DNA of 64,000 nucleotides from JBFFMO01 sp041390025. GTDB taxonomy: Bacteria > Myxococcota_A > Bradymonadia > Bradymonadales > Bradymonadaceae. The notes beneath the pieces are model-generated. The model was not told the origin of the DNA, made no database searches, and worked only from the letters and a program-made list of their open reading frames with translations. The stretch lies in contig JAWKQR010000007.1 of assembly GCA_041390025.1 (NCBI GenBank), positions 62,001 through 126,000 on the forward strand. The letters run 5' to 3'. Below are positions 9,626 to 19,492 of the stretch, in pieces; positions within the stretch are counted from its first letter, which is position 1; the number at the start of each line of letters is the position of its first letter. Position numbers and translations under genes: made by a program.

Positions 9626-10957
9626 TTACGACAAAACATTCTGTGGACGCAGCACGAACCAGGCTCGGGTGTGATGCGCTAAGCTCGCAATGGCGAGGCC
9701 TGTCAAAAGACCAAACCAAATGCCTGGTGCCCATTGGTTTACATACGCCCAAGCGACGGTCGCCGCACCGATCACCCAAAACGCGATCGAGGTCGCCCAC
9801 AGCGCGAACTTGGCCTCCCTCAGACCCCGAAGAGCCCCCATGCCAACCACCTGAAATCCGTCAAAGAGTTGAAAGAACCCGGCGATCATGAGCAGCTCGA
9901 CCGCGAGCGATTCGACCTGTCCGTCTTGTCCATACAGCGAGACGATTGTTGCCGGGAAGGTTAGGAAAACCGCCGCCATCACCGTCTGCACAATGCCCAC
10001 GATCACCAAACTCGACAGCCACGCATCCCGCGCCCCTTCGCGGCTGCCGGCCCCGAGTTGCTGACCGATGCGAATGCTGACCGCGAACGACAGGCCCAAG
10101 GGAATCATGAACACGAGCGCCGCCGAGTTCAGTGCAACCTGGTGCGCCGCCAGCTCGACCTCGCCCAAACGCCCCATCAGGAATGTGGTCGTGCCAAAGA
10201 ACCCCATTTCGGTCGCCACCGCCCCACCAAAGGGCACGCCAAGCCACACGATGTCTTTGAGCATCCGTGCGTCGGGCCGCGGCGGCCAATCGAAGAGCCG
10301 GTACTTCGTATAGCGGGTGTGGGTCGCCACATAGATCGTCAACGCAAAAAGGCTCAGCCAAGTCAGCGACGCCGTTGCGTAGGCCGCGCCCTCGACCCCC
10401 ATGGCGGGGAAGGGCCCGTAACCAAAGATTAGCGCGTAATCCAACGGCACATTCAGCACGGCGATGACCGCCGCGATGATGACGGAGGGCACCGAATCGC
10501 CAGTTCCTTCACAGAAGTTTCGAATCGACAAGAACGCGAGCTGGGCCGGGACCGTCCAGATCATGGCGTGAAGGTACTCGGTCGCGATTGCGCTGGTTTC
10601 GGGCAATTGGCCAATCGCCAATAGGAATTCTTCGGCAAACACGAGTCCAGTGGCCAACACCGCGGTCACGAACACCGACAGGAACAGCGCTTGGCGCAGA
10701 TATCGCCCAGCGCGCTCATGACGTCCGGCGCCATCTTCACGGGAGACGAGCGCACTCAACGCGCCCATCAGGCCCACGATGATGATGACGATGAAACTGT
10801 AAAAACTACCCGCGAGCGCAAGACCACCGAGCGCCTCACGACCGAGCCGTCCGACCATGATGTTGTCGGTCACGACCATGACGATACTGAGGAACTGCGC
10901 GCCCATGATGGGGATCGCGAGCTTGAGCGTCGCCTTGATTTCGTTTTTTAGTCGCAT
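9626..10957 (-). CDS. MATE family efflux transporter
   Basis: A 443-residue integral membrane protein with about twelve hydrophobic segments in two pseudo-symmetrical halves, the usual size and topology for MATE (multi antimicrobial extrusion) exporters. Diagnostic stretches include the N-terminal AIPIMGAQFLSIVMVVTDNI, GRLGREALGGLALAGS and, in the second half, GVPFGGAVATEMGFFGTTTF with MGRLGEVELAAHQVALN. Such proteins export cationic drugs or metabolites using a Na+ or H+ gradient; the substrate here cannot be told. The gene stands alone, bounded on both sides by copies of the double-hairpin repeat. Confidence 0.92.
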   Translation of the reverse strand: MRLKNEIKATLKLAIPIMGAQFLSIVMVVTDNIMVGRLGREALGGLALAGSFYSFIVIIIVGLMGALSALVSREDGAGRHERAGRYLRQALFLSVFVTAVLATGLVFAEEFLLAIGQLPETSAIATEYLHAMIWTVPAQLAFLSIRNFCEGTGDSVPSVIIAAVIAVLNVPLDYALIFGYGPFPAMGVEGAAYATASLTWLSLFALTIYVATHTRYTKYRLFDWPPRPDARMLKDIVWLGVPFGGAVATEMGFFGTTTFLMGRLGEVELAAHQVALNSAALVFMIPLGLSFAVSIRIGQQLGAGSREGARDAWLSSLVIVGIVQTVMAAVFLTFPATIVSLYGQDGQVESLAVELLMIAGFFQLFDGFQVVGMGALRGLREAKFALWATSIAFWVIGAATVAWAYVNQWAPGIWFGLLTGLAIASLAHHTRAWFVLRPQNVLS

Positions 10958-11072
10958 CGAACGCCAAGGTTCAGTAGGGCGCGGAAGATGCCTGCGGAAG
11001 CGCTTGGTTTCAAGTGGTGTTCACAACCAGGGACCGGCAGCTTCAAAGCTTCCGGTTGTGGTTGGACGTGAC

Positions 11073-11201
11073 GTGGGCTTCGCCCATTCGGCAACCAGAG
11101 CTTGCCGACCCAAACGCATTGGACTACCAGCTTCCAAGCTGCCGATTGTGGTTGGACGTCACGTGGGCTTCGCCCATTCGGCAACCAGAGCTTGCCGACC
11201 C
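11073..11201 (-). repeat. Tandem pair of double-hairpin repeats
   Basis: Two identical cores, 11073-11111 and 11163-11201, are spaced 90 bp apart and oriented opposite to most other copies. Hairpin 1 is the variant ggcaa-gctctgg-ttgcc, and hairpin 2 is the standard tgggc-gaa-gccca. The spacers share gttggacgt and cttccaagct-type segments, so the repeated unit is longer than the core. The pair fills most of the gap between the MATE start and the 3' end of the phosphatase-like gene (10958-11222). Confidence 0.85.
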
Positions 11202-11222
11202 AAAAGCCATGGATACGATCGC

Positions 11223-13592
11223 TTAGATGTCCAGCCGTGCTGGCCGCAGAGCCATAAGCGCCAACAGCACGCTCACGATCCAAACGAACGCGACCTCCGA
11301 AACCGCGACTTCAAAGACGTGTTGGTCGGTCAACGCCACGCCGGCCGTAATCTGCGCAAAGAGGAAGCCAATCTTGATGGCCAAAAACGCGGACGCACCA
11401 AGTAGCACCGATGGCTGTTCACGCCGCCGTTCGCCGACGAACGTCCAAACGACCGCCGCGATCGGCAGCCCGTATTTGACGAACCCAAGCACAAAATACA
11501 GGGCAAAACGTTGGGCCTCGGTCTGCAAAGCACCAAACACTTTGTAACCAAAACCAAACTCGATGTGGTTGATGTCGAAGCTGTCGAACATGATCCACGC
11601 GGCCTGAAGCGCGATGATCGCGACGAACACAGGCTGAGCGACCGCCAGCCACTTGCCGGCTGGGCGCACGCCCGTTCGAAACCGCATGCGCTCCCACACG
11701 CCCACGACCACCATGCACAACGCGGTCGCGGCCAAGACCGCCACGCCCATCTCGCCGAAGCCGACACTGTAGACCAACGCGAGTGCCAAGGCGCCCAGCG
11801 GCCAACGCCGCGGCGAAGCAAGACCAGCGGCAACGGCGAGCACCAACCACGCCAACCACGGCGCGACCTGCTCCATGTAGTAGCGCGGCAAGAACTGCCA
11901 GATCCAGTTGGCGCTTCGGTCCCACTGCATCCATCCGATCGTCACCATGAAAAGTGCACCAAGCCCGATGGAGCTCCAGGCAGGCCGACGCATCGGGCGT
12001 CGCGATTCGATGTGGGCCAGCCCCTTGCGCCACACCATCAACATGATCCCGCCCACCAACAGAGCACGCAGGTAATTGGGCCCTGAGTTCATGAAATACG
12101 CGCCCGACGGCAACACCAAGGCCGAAAACGCGGCCGTCATCTCCGGCATCGCGTCGGGTTTGCGTGTCACCGCCCAAGAAAGCGCCAGCCCCATCAGCGC
12201 CATGCCGCCAAAGACCAGCAGCAGATTCATGGATGCGTCGGCGTCCGCACCCCAAAAGAATCGGAAGTAGTCCATCCCAAGCGCGCTCAGTCCGGCCGCC
12301 GCTAGGATCAACGCCAAACCCGAAGCCTCAAGGCGAGCATGAACCTCGGGGCGGCGCCATCCCCAGATGAGCCACGGTGCGACCACCAGCGCGACCGCAC
12401 CCAGACCTGCCGCGCCAAGCCAAATAGCAGCAAACGAACTGGCCAAAACAACGCCGTGACGGCGATCGAGGCGGCGCCTTTGCATCATCGCACCGCCGAC
12501 AGCGAGGTAGAACCAGATCCAGAACAGAACCGCAGGCACCGCGCGGTTCAGAGTGTCCAAGGACTTTGACGCTTTCTCGGCATGCACCTGCGCCAACGCG
12601 ACGTCGAGCTCGGCGGGGTACCCCGCGTCCACAAACGCCTGTTGTTGGCGTTTGGCGAAGCGCGACAGGCGCGCGTCGTTGATGGGATGCTCCAAGTAGA
12701 AATAGTGCCCCTCATACGACCGCGGAATCGTTAGCCCAAGCGCCTCGGCGAGGAACAGGTACAGGTCCATTTGGTTCAGCGAATCGGTCGCAGGCAGGCC
12801 AGCCCAATTGCCCTCAAAGATCGCGGTCGAACCGATGGTGTGTCCGCCGTGGCCGTCGTGGCCATGGTCCCCAAAAATCAACAGCGCATCACGGTTCAAG
12901 TCGAGGTGCGAGGTCATCTCCTTGATGGCACCGTCCACCACCCGAAAATGCTCGAAATACGCCTCAGACCCGACTCCTTTGAAATGTGCCGCCTTGTCGG
13001 TGCCGGCCGTGTGCAACACGACCAAGCTCGGTTCGCCGGTGGCCAACACCTTGTTTGTCGCCGCGAAGGCGCTTAGGTCGTGTTCGAGCGGGTCGCCCTC
13101 GCTCTTCTCGACGTTGACGGATTCGGTCACGTGGTCGCCGTACAACGAGTCCAGCGTGTGGTCGCTGTAGAGGTGAACCGGCCAGCCGATGGTCGCGGCG
13201 GCCACCGGAATCGCGTCCAACGCACCCGATACGCCCGTGAAGTTGTGCAGACGTGACGATACGGGCGATTGCCGGCCCTCCATGGCGGTCTTGATGCACG
13301 GCAGGGTGAAATTCGCCTGGCAGGTCTCAAGCGCATACCGATGGTGCTTTAGCGACGCCAAAAACGGCATCCGTTCGGGCGTGACGAGCGTCGGCTGCAG
13401 GCTGTCCACGATGACCACGACCACACGTTGGGGCGCGTCGGGCGCCGCGGGTACCGTGGCCCTGTCGGCTTGTACGGGTTTGGATGGTGGGGTATGGGAT
13501 TGAAGCGCAAACACCAGTACAAGTGGCGATAGCAGCAACGGCAACACGATCGCAGTCCAGTACTGCAAAAAATTTCGTCGCGGGTGGTCCAT
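11223..13592 (-). CDS. Membrane-bound alkaline-phosphatase-superfamily enzyme, GPI ethanolamine-phosphate-transferase-like
   Basis: A 789-residue protein: an N-terminal membrane anchor, a soluble catalytic domain of about 300 residues, then a C-terminal half with a dozen or so membrane helices. The catalytic domain has the metal/nucleophile start VVVIVDSLQP, a TLPCIKTAMEGRQSP segment where the nucleophilic threonine or serine would lie, HTAGTDKAAHFKG and the metal-binding GDHGHDGHGGHT. This order and the polytopic tail match eukaryotic PIG-O/PIG-G/PIG-N type transferases and their bacterial relatives, which move or cleave phosphoethanolamine or similar groups on lipids. Reaction and substrate are inferred. 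The start codon overlaps the start codon of the divergent pseudogene (CATG at 13590-13593). An SD-like gggagaa precedes it. Confidence 0.75.
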   Translation of the reverse strand: MDHPRRNFLQYWTAIVLPLLLSPLVLVFALQSHTPPSKPVQADRATVPAAPDAPQRVVVVIVDSLQPTLVTPERMPFLASLKHHRYALETCQANFTLPCIKTAMEGRQSPVSSRLHNFTGVSGALDAIPVAAATIGWPVHLYSDHTLDSLYGDHVTESVNVEKSEGDPLEHDLSAFAATNKVLATGEPSLVVLHTAGTDKAAHFKGVGSEAYFEHFRVVDGAIKEMTSHLDLNRDALLIFGDHGHDGHGGHTIGSTAIFEGNWAGLPATDSLNQMDLYLFLAEALGLTIPRSYEGHYFYLEHPINDARLSRFAKRQQQAFVDAGYPAELDVALAQVHAEKASKSLDTLNRAVPAVLFWIWFYLAVGGAMMQRRRLDRRHGVVLASSFAAIWLGAAGLGAVALVVAPWLIWGWRRPEVHARLEASGLALILAAAGLSALGMDYFRFFWGADADASMNLLLVFGGMALMGLALSWAVTRKPDAMPEMTAAFSALVLPSGAYFMNSGPNYLRALLVGGIMLMVWRKGLAHIESRRPMRRPAWSSIGLGALFMVTIGWMQWDRSANWIWQFLPRYYMEQVAPWLAWLVLAVAAGLASPRRWPLGALALALVYSVGFGEMGVAVLAATALCMVVVGVWERMRFRTGVRPAGKWLAVAQPVFVAIIALQAAWIMFDSFDINHIEFGFGYKVFGALQTEAQRFALYFVLGFVKYGLPIAAVVWTFVGERRREQPSVLLGASAFLAIKIGFLFAQITAGVALTDQHVFEVAVSEVAFVWIVSVLLALMALRPARLDI

Positions 13593-15751
13593 GTCGGACG
13601 TTCTCCCAGGTCAGAACATCGCAAACATACCCAAGACGATCGTCTATGCCGTCTTTTTGGTCTCGGGCGTGGCGGCGCTGCTGTAGCCGCCAGCTTGTTG
13701 GCAGCGCTGTCTGTTTACCATCATATGGCACGATTCGGAATCAATCGCGGTCATCGTGGCCATCTTCCTGCTCAGGCTGGGCATCGGAAGCCTGATCGGC
13801 GGGAAGCGCTTTCAAACGCGACAACTTTTTCCACGATCGCGTTTTTCGCGGGCTTTCCGAGGTCAGCGTCGCGGTGTTTGGCGTGTTTCAATCCAGCTGT
13901 TCGAATTTGTGGGCCACCACGCGGACAACGCGAGCCGATGGGTGGCAGGTTTCAGCGCATTCGCGTTGCTGTTGGTGCCGACGATTTTCATGGAGCGCCA
14001 CGCTGCCCGCGTTGGTGCGCCATGTGGTCGACAAAACCCACAACGTGGGCGATTCAGTGGGCTGGCTGTATTTTGTGAACACGCTCAGGGCTGCGCTCGG
14101 TTGTTTCTACGCGGCCACGTGGTTCTTTGCGGCGTTTGGCCTGCAACACACGGTCTATATCGCGGCCGGTTTGGACTTCGTCGCGGCACTCTTGGTGATG
14201 CCGTTCGCGATCGACGAGGCCTTCGATAGATCGACTCAGCGTCGCGGCGATTGTCGCCATCACGGGCTTATCAACCTCTCCTACGAGATGCTGTGGGTGC
14301 GGGTGTACAGCTTTGCCATCAAGGGCGCGGCGCTGGCGTTTCCGCTGCTGCTCTCGGCGTATCTGGTGGGGCTCGCGCTCGGGTCGCTGGCGTCCACGCG
14401 CGTCTCGCGACGGCTTGGCGAAAGAGACCCTCGGGCGTTGGCGTGGGTCGCCGTATTTGTCGGCGTGGCAACGTCGTCGGTTTCGCCGCAGATTGCCTTT
14501 GCTGGCCTGGATCTCTTCAGCTCGACCATCCACAGACCATGGCGCTGTTGCTGCCGGTGATGCTGGCGACCGCGCTGGGTGTACAGTTTCCGCTGCTGTC
14601 GCACTACGGTGTCGATGCCGATGCCGACGCAGGGATGGGTGTCGCGACGTTGTACGTCGCGCCAACGTCATGGGCGGCGTCCTTGGTTCGCTGGTGACCG
14701 GTTTCTTTTTGATGGAGTGGTTCGAGACCCCAACGCTGGCTTACATACCCAGCTTTACGCCGGCATCGCGGCCACCGCGGGAATCCTGTTCGCGGCGCGG
14801 TTGCCCACACAAAAGCTCTTGGGCGCGCTTGTGGGTCTCATGCTCGTCGGGCCCGCGCTACACCTCGCGCGACCCTTGCTCTACGACCACTTGTGGGACC
14901 AGTTTTCTGTTCTACGATGCGTGGCGCACGGAATGCTTGATAAAGGAAACCATCGAAAATCGCGTGGTGTCATCAACATCACCGAGGACGGAGGCGCGTG
15001 TTTTCCAGGGGGTTTACGACGAATTTTCCGGTGGATTTATTCCACGACAAAAACGGAATTGTGCGTCCGTTTTTTCGCTGAAGCGCGTTTCACGAAAACC
15101 CTCGCAGGATCTTGTATTGCGGGCTCGGTTCTGGCTCGTGGGCAAGTGTTATTGCGAGCCACCCCAGCGCCCAATTGTCATCGTCGAGATCAATCGCCTG
15201 CTGTCGGTTGGTTCGAAATTCGCCCATGGCTGGATGCTCGACGACAAAAGAGGATTTCTTTTGTGGTCGATGATGTGCGCCGCTATCTGCGCAGAAACGA
15301 GAAACCGTTTGACATTTGTCTTCATATGACGTTCAATTGGCGGTCGCTTTGCGAGCACCGTGTTGTCGGTCGAATTCTTTGAATTGGTGCGCCGAAATCG
15401 ACCCTGACGGCGTCTTCATGATCAATTCAACCACGGCAGTCCGCGCGTTCAAGGCCGCGATGCTGGTCTTTGACGACGTCGAACGCTTGCTCAATGTCAT
15501 CGCAAGCCCCTCAAAAATGAACGTGTCGGGCAGACGGCGCGAGGTGTTGACGCGTTATCATGTCCAGAAGGAAAACCGGTTGTGTTGCCGTTTCTGTATG
15601 CGCGCGGCGAGGCACTGGTCGAGGTGATCGGTACACCAAGGCCGTCGAGGGTTTCGAGAAATTCGGACGGGAGACGCCTGCTCGAAGCCAAGCTCGGGAC
15701 GTCGTACCCATCACCGACGACAATACCGGCGAGGAATTTACGGGGTTTTAG
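13591..15751 (+). pseudogene. Decayed fused MFS-like/spermidine-synthase gene
   Basis: Pieces of one protein of about 720 residues are spread over all three plus-strand frames. In order: FLVSGVAALL then a stop at 13684-13686; WQRCLFTIIWHDSESIAVIV; ALVRHVVDKTHNVGDSVGWL with YFVNTL; LINLSYEMLWVRVYSFAIKG; LGSLASTRVSRRLG; NVMGGVLGSLVTGFFLMEW; then spermidine-synthase-like pieces (VVDDVRRYLRRNEKPFDIC, DPDGVFMINSTTAVRAF) and the family-like end VVPITDDNTGEEF before TAG at 15749-15751. There are many frame breaks, up to two or three per 100 bp, plus a G-to-R change in LLRLGIGS, so the gene is inactive. Intact relatives are polyamine aminopropyltransferase-like proteins with an N-terminal membrane domain. 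Its start ATG overlaps that of the divergent gene. Confidence 0.85.
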
Positions 15752-15760
15752 GGCTCGGAG

Positions 15761-15957
15761 GTGGCCTTCGGCCATTCGGCAATCGGAGATTGCCACGGGC
15801 GGCCCGACGATTTGATGTAGCCTTCGTACCCTACACGACACGAATGACGCCCACGGGCTGCCCGACGAATTGGTGTGGCCTTTGGCCATTCGGTAATCGA
15901 TTGCCGACCCCGAATGACGCAGCGGCCCGACGAATGGATGTCGCCTTCGGCCGACCC
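15761..15957 (-). repeat. Degenerate array of double-hairpin repeats
   Basis: Two recognisable cores (15761-15795 and 15875-15910) and a truncated third (about 15937-15957) are embedded in a longer tandem unit containing cacgaatgacgc and ggcggcccgacga. Hairpin 2 is tggcc-gaa-ggcca in the first and tggcc-aaa-ggcca in the second, a paired change from the usual tgggc/gccca. The array sits between the dead spermidine-synthase gene and glyQ. The remainder of 15752-16020 holds no open coding sequence that I can support. Confidence 0.7.
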
Positions 15958-16020
15958 CTACGACACGAATGACGCGCCCACGGGCGGCCCAACGATCCGG
16001 TGGATTCTGGGACTACGAGA

Positions 16021-16914
16021 TCAGTTTCCGCGTTCGTGTTCGGGCAGCAACGGGTAGCCCAATTTCTGGCGTTTTTCGACAAAACTCTCGGCAATTCCAC
16101 GCGCCAAATTACGAATTCGCCCGATGTATTTTTGACGTTCGGTCACGCTAATTGCCCCACGCGCGTCCAACGTATTAAACGTGTGATTCGCCCGCAGAAT
16201 ATAGTCGTAAGCCGGCAGCGGCAGGTCGATCGCCATCAGGCGTTTCGCCTCGGTCTCGAGCTCGTCAAACCACTTGAAATACAACTCGGCGTTGACCTGC
16301 TCGAAATTAAACGTGCTAAATTCGACCTCTTCCTGATGACGAATTTGGCCGTATGTCACACCCGGTGCCCACACCAAATCGTAAACATTATCGACGTCCT
16401 GCAGGAACATCGCGATGCGTTCCATGCCGTAAGTGATCTCGGCGCAAACGCGGTCGAGCTCGATGCCGCCGACCTGCTGGAAATACGTAAACTGCGTGGC
16501 TTCCATGCCGTCGATCCACACTTCCCAACCGAGGCCCCAAGCGCCAAGTGTGGGTTGCTCCCAGTCGTCTTCGACCAGACGCAGATCGTGCTCCATGGGG
16601 TCAACGCCCAACGCACGAAGGCTATCAAAATACAGGTCCAACACGTTGTCAGGGCTTGGCTTCAAGATGACCTGAAACTGATAGTACGAACCCAAACGAT
16701 TCGGATTTTCGCCGTAACGACCATCGGTTGGACGGCGGCAGGGCTCGACGTAAGCCACGTTCCAGGGCTCGGGTCCAAGCGCGCGCAAGAACGTCGCAGC
16801 ATTGGCCGTGCCGGCGCCCTTTTCGATGTCCCAGGGCTGTTGCAACACACACCCGTAGTCCGCCCAGTATTTCTGGAGCCGCAGAATTTGTTCTTGGAAC
16901 GTAATGCCTTTCAT
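16021..16914 (-). CDS. glyQ: Glycyl-tRNA synthetase alpha subunit
   Basis: The 297-residue catalytic subunit of the bacterial heterotetrameric glycyl-tRNA synthetase, which charges tRNA-Gly. It starts with the invariant FQEQILRLQKYWADYGC and contains YVEPCRRPTDGRYGENPNRL, ATQFTYFQQVGGIEL and the class II motif region AEITYGMERIAMFLQ. The length matches the family. The ATG at 16914 is chosen because agaagga lies a few bases upstream and the family N-terminus begins here, although the frame is open 36 codons further. Unusually for the order seen in many genomes, glyS lies upstream of glyQ, with 55 bp between them, probably in one operon. Confidence 0.97.
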   Translation of the reverse strand: MKGITFQEQILRLQKYWADYGCVLQQPWDIEKGAGTANAATFLRALGPEPWNVAYVEPCRRPTDGRYGENPNRLGSYYQFQVILKPSPDNVLDLYFDSLRALGVDPMEHDLRLVEDDWEQPTLGAWGLGWEVWIDGMEATQFTYFQQVGGIELDRVCAEITYGMERIAMFLQDVDNVYDLVWAPGVTYGQIRHQEEVEFSTFNFEQVNAELYFKWFDELETEAKRLMAIDLPLPAYDYILRANHTFNTLDARGAISVTERQKYIGRIRNLARGIAESFVEKRQKLGYPLLPEHERGN

Positions 16915-16969
16915 GCGTCCTTCTTTGCGAATTTCAATTCGCGTCACCAAGGGAATCAGCCATCCACGG

Positions 16970-19060
16970 TCAGCTGATGGCCGAAATATCCGCGACGTTT
17001 TTAAACAATTTTTCGAGCCCAAAAAGCAGCGCCAACCGGTTGTTCTTGAGCGACTCGTCGTCGGCCATCACCATCACGCCGTCAAAAAAGCCGTCGACTG
17101 GGCCCTTCAATCCAATCAAGGTTTTGCAGGCTCCATCCCAATCGCGCGCCGAAAGCGCGTCTTGCATGGCGCCCTCGGCCGCCCCAAACGCCACAAAAAG
17201 CGCCTGCTCGGCAGGCTCGACCAGTTTCGCCTGGTTGACCTCGCCGACATCCGCACCGACCGCCTGCTTGCGCAGGATGTTGACGACGCGTTTGAAGCCC
17301 TGTGCGAGCGGTTCGAAATCGGGTTCGGTGCGCAGTTTGGCGAGCGCCTCGACGCGGTCGGTAACGCTCAAAACGTCGTTGAGACCCACGGCCAAAACCG
17401 CATCGACAACATCGGCAGGGTAGGTGTGAGCCAACTGGTGCTTCAAGCGCGTCCCGATAAACTCCAAGACTTGATTGAGCAACGCGTCGCCGGTGACCTT
17501 CAGTTTGCCGGGATCAAGCGACTCGTAGGTCTCCATCGCGACCTGGACAAGCGCCGGCAATCCAATCGAATACCCGCGCGATTGAATGACGCGAATCACG
17601 CCAAGGGCCGCACGTCGCAACGCGTAGGGGTCGGCGGTGCTGGTGGGAACCAAACCGATGCCAAAACAACCCACCAACGCGTCGAGTTTTTCGGCCAAGG
17701 CGAGGCTCGCACCCGCATGGGTGGTCGGCAGCTCATCGCCGGCACCACGTGGCAAATACTGTTCATAGATGGCCACGGCCACGTCACTTGGCTCGCCGGC
17801 TTTTCGTGCGTACTCACGCCCCATCACGCCTTGCAGGTCTGTAAACTCGTTGACGAGCCCGGTGACCAAGTCAGCCTTGGCCAGATACCCAGCGCGACGC
17901 GCCGATTCGACCTCGTCGGCCGACGCCCCGATGCGCTCGGCGATGTGCGCGGCGGTCATGCTCAAGCGCGCGCTACGCTCTTTCATCGTACCAATCTGCT
18001 TGAGCCAGACCACCGACTCCAACCGATCGACGTACGTCTCGAGCGGCACACGCAGGTCCTGCTCCCAGAAGAATCGCGCATCGTCCAAGCGCGCTTTAAG
18101 CACGCGTAGATTGCCTGCCGCGACCACCGCAGGGTCGCGCACGGGTGTGTTGTAAACCACGGCGCACGACGCCACGAGCTTGTCGTGGTTGTCGCGGATC
18201 GCAAAGTAGCGCTGATGCGAGCGCATCGACGAGATCAAGACCTCCGAGGGAAGTTCGAGGTACTTCTCCCCAAAGTCGACGCGCACCACGTGGGGTTCCT
18301 CGACCAGGTGAACGACTTCATCAAGCAGCGCTGGGTCATCCACCACGTGGAACGATTGGCCTTCCGAAATCTGCTTGAGCCCGGCCACGATCCGGCGGCT
18401 GCGCTCCGCCTGGTCGAGCACGACGTGAGCGCCGGCCAATCCATCCAAGTAGCTCTTGATGTCCTTGACCTCGATCGGGTCCGGCGCGGCGAATCGGTGG
18501 CCATAGGTGGTCCGACCCGAGGTCACGCCGGCCCATGTAAAGCGCATGACATCGGGTCCAAAGACCGCCACGATCCAACGCACGGGACGGGCGAACGTCT
18601 CTCGGTAATCAGCCCAACGCATGGACTTTGGAAACGACGTGCCTTTGACGATGTTTTCGAGGACGCCAGGCAACAACGTCGCGACATCGCCGCCTTTTTC
18701 GAACACCTTCGCGGCGACGTACTCGCCCTTGTCGGTCGTGACCGTGTAGAGCGCCGAAACATCAACACCCTGGCCGCGCGCAAATCCTTCCGCGGCCTTT
18801 GTCGGCGCACCATCGCGAAACGCGGCCGACGCCGGCGGGCCCGTTCGGACTTCCTCAAGGTCGCGCTGGCTCACGGCAACTTCGTCGATCAGAACCGCAA
18901 AACGACGTGGGGTGGCGAAGACCCGGATTCCTTTTGTATCGATGCGTGCAGCCGCAAACGCGTCTTCGAGCCGCGTTCGAATGTCAGCAAGGGCAGGCTC
19001 GACAAACCGGGCGGGAATGTCTTCACAGCCGATTTCAAAGACGAGTTGATGGGTGGTCAT
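16970..19060 (-). CDS. glyS: Glycyl-tRNA synthetase beta subunit
   Basis: The 696-residue beta subunit, which binds tRNA-Gly and pairs with GlyQ. Family signatures are the N-terminal LVFEIGCEDIPARFVEPAL, VTSGRTTYGHRF, FPKSMRW, the HD-type region ERIGASADEVESARRAGYLA with KADLVTGLVNEFTDLQGVMG, and LVGCFGIGLVPTSTADPYAL. The C-terminal anticodon-binding DALR-like segment runs to the end. The ATG at 19060 has a ggagga Shine-Dalgarno sequence seven bases upstream; the frame is open five codons further. It is the first gene of the glyS-glyQ pair. Confidence 0.96.
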   Translation of the reverse strand: MTTHQLVFEIGCEDIPARFVEPALADIRTRLEDAFAAARIDTKGIRVFATPRRFAVLIDEVAVSQRDLEEVRTGPPASAAFRDGAPTKAAEGFARGQGVDVSALYTVTTDKGEYVAAKVFEKGGDVATLLPGVLENIVKGTSFPKSMRWADYRETFARPVRWIVAVFGPDVMRFTWAGVTSGRTTYGHRFAAPDPIEVKDIKSYLDGLAGAHVVLDQAERSRRIVAGLKQISEGQSFHVVDDPALLDEVVHLVEEPHVVRVDFGEKYLELPSEVLISSMRSHQRYFAIRDNHDKLVASCAVVYNTPVRDPAVVAAGNLRVLKARLDDARFFWEQDLRVPLETYVDRLESVVWLKQIGTMKERSARLSMTAAHIAERIGASADEVESARRAGYLAKADLVTGLVNEFTDLQGVMGREYARKAGEPSDVAVAIYEQYLPRGAGDELPTTHAGASLALAEKLDALVGCFGIGLVPTSTADPYALRRAALGVIRVIQSRGYSIGLPALVQVAMETYESLDPGKLKVTGDALLNQVLEFIGTRLKHQLAHTYPADVVDAVLAVGLNDVLSVTDRVEALAKLRTEPDFEPLAQGFKRVVNILRKQAVGADVGEVNQAKLVEPAEQALFVAFGAAEGAMQDALSARDWDGACKTLIGLKGPVDGFFDGVMVMADDESLKNNRLALLFGLEKLFKNVADISAIS

Positions 19061-19207
19061 GCTCAAGTCCTCCAAGGGTCACGCGCGCTTTATAGTTCAG
19101 CACCGCCACTCCATCAAGCTCACAGGTCGCCACGGCCCGGCAGAATCGAACCGTTCGTGTCTTCCAAACATCCTAGGCAAGAGCCAACACATAGCCCGGA
19201 GAACATC

Positions 19208-19492
19208 ATGGCTGTCGCAACTTGGAACGGAGTCGTTATCGCGGAATCCGACGCATTCGAAACCGTCGAAGGGAACGTCTATTTCCCACCGTCCGCTCTG
19301 AAGTCTGAGCACTTCAAGCCGAGCAATCATCACACGACGTGCGGCTGGAAGGGTGTGGCGAGTTATTACCATGTGGAGGTCGACGGCAAGACCAACGAAA
19401 ACGCCGCGTGGTTTTACCCGGACCCAAAATCGGCCGCAGACAACATCCGCGGCTACGTGGCCTTCTGGAAAGGCGTCAACGTGCAGAAATGA
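19208..19492 (+). CDS. DUF427 family protein
   Basis: A 94-residue single-domain protein with the DUF427 pattern: an N-terminal beta region (TWNGVVIAESDAFETVEGN), VYFPPSALKSEHF, the conserved THHTTCGWKG-like segment (NHHTTCGWKGVASYYHVEV) and the C-terminal NIRGYVAFWKGV. DUF427 proteins are small beta-rich proteins without an established reaction. The ATG at 19208 follows a ccggagaac ribosome binding site; the frame is open far upstream inside the glyS complement, but that is not coding. It stands alone, tail-to-tail with the PrcB/NuiA-like gene with no gap. The 147-bp region between it and glyS has no recognisable RNA gene. Confidence 0.88.
   Translation: MAVATWNGVVIAESDAFETVEGNVYFPPSALKSEHFKPSNHHTTCGWKGVASYYHVEVDGKTNENAAWFYPDPKSAADNIRGYVAFWKGVNVQK

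Noticed and set aside
19100..19190. tRNA-like segment with a T-loop-like cggttcgattctg on the minus strand before glyS
   Set aside because: No acceptor, D or anticodon arm can be folded around it.
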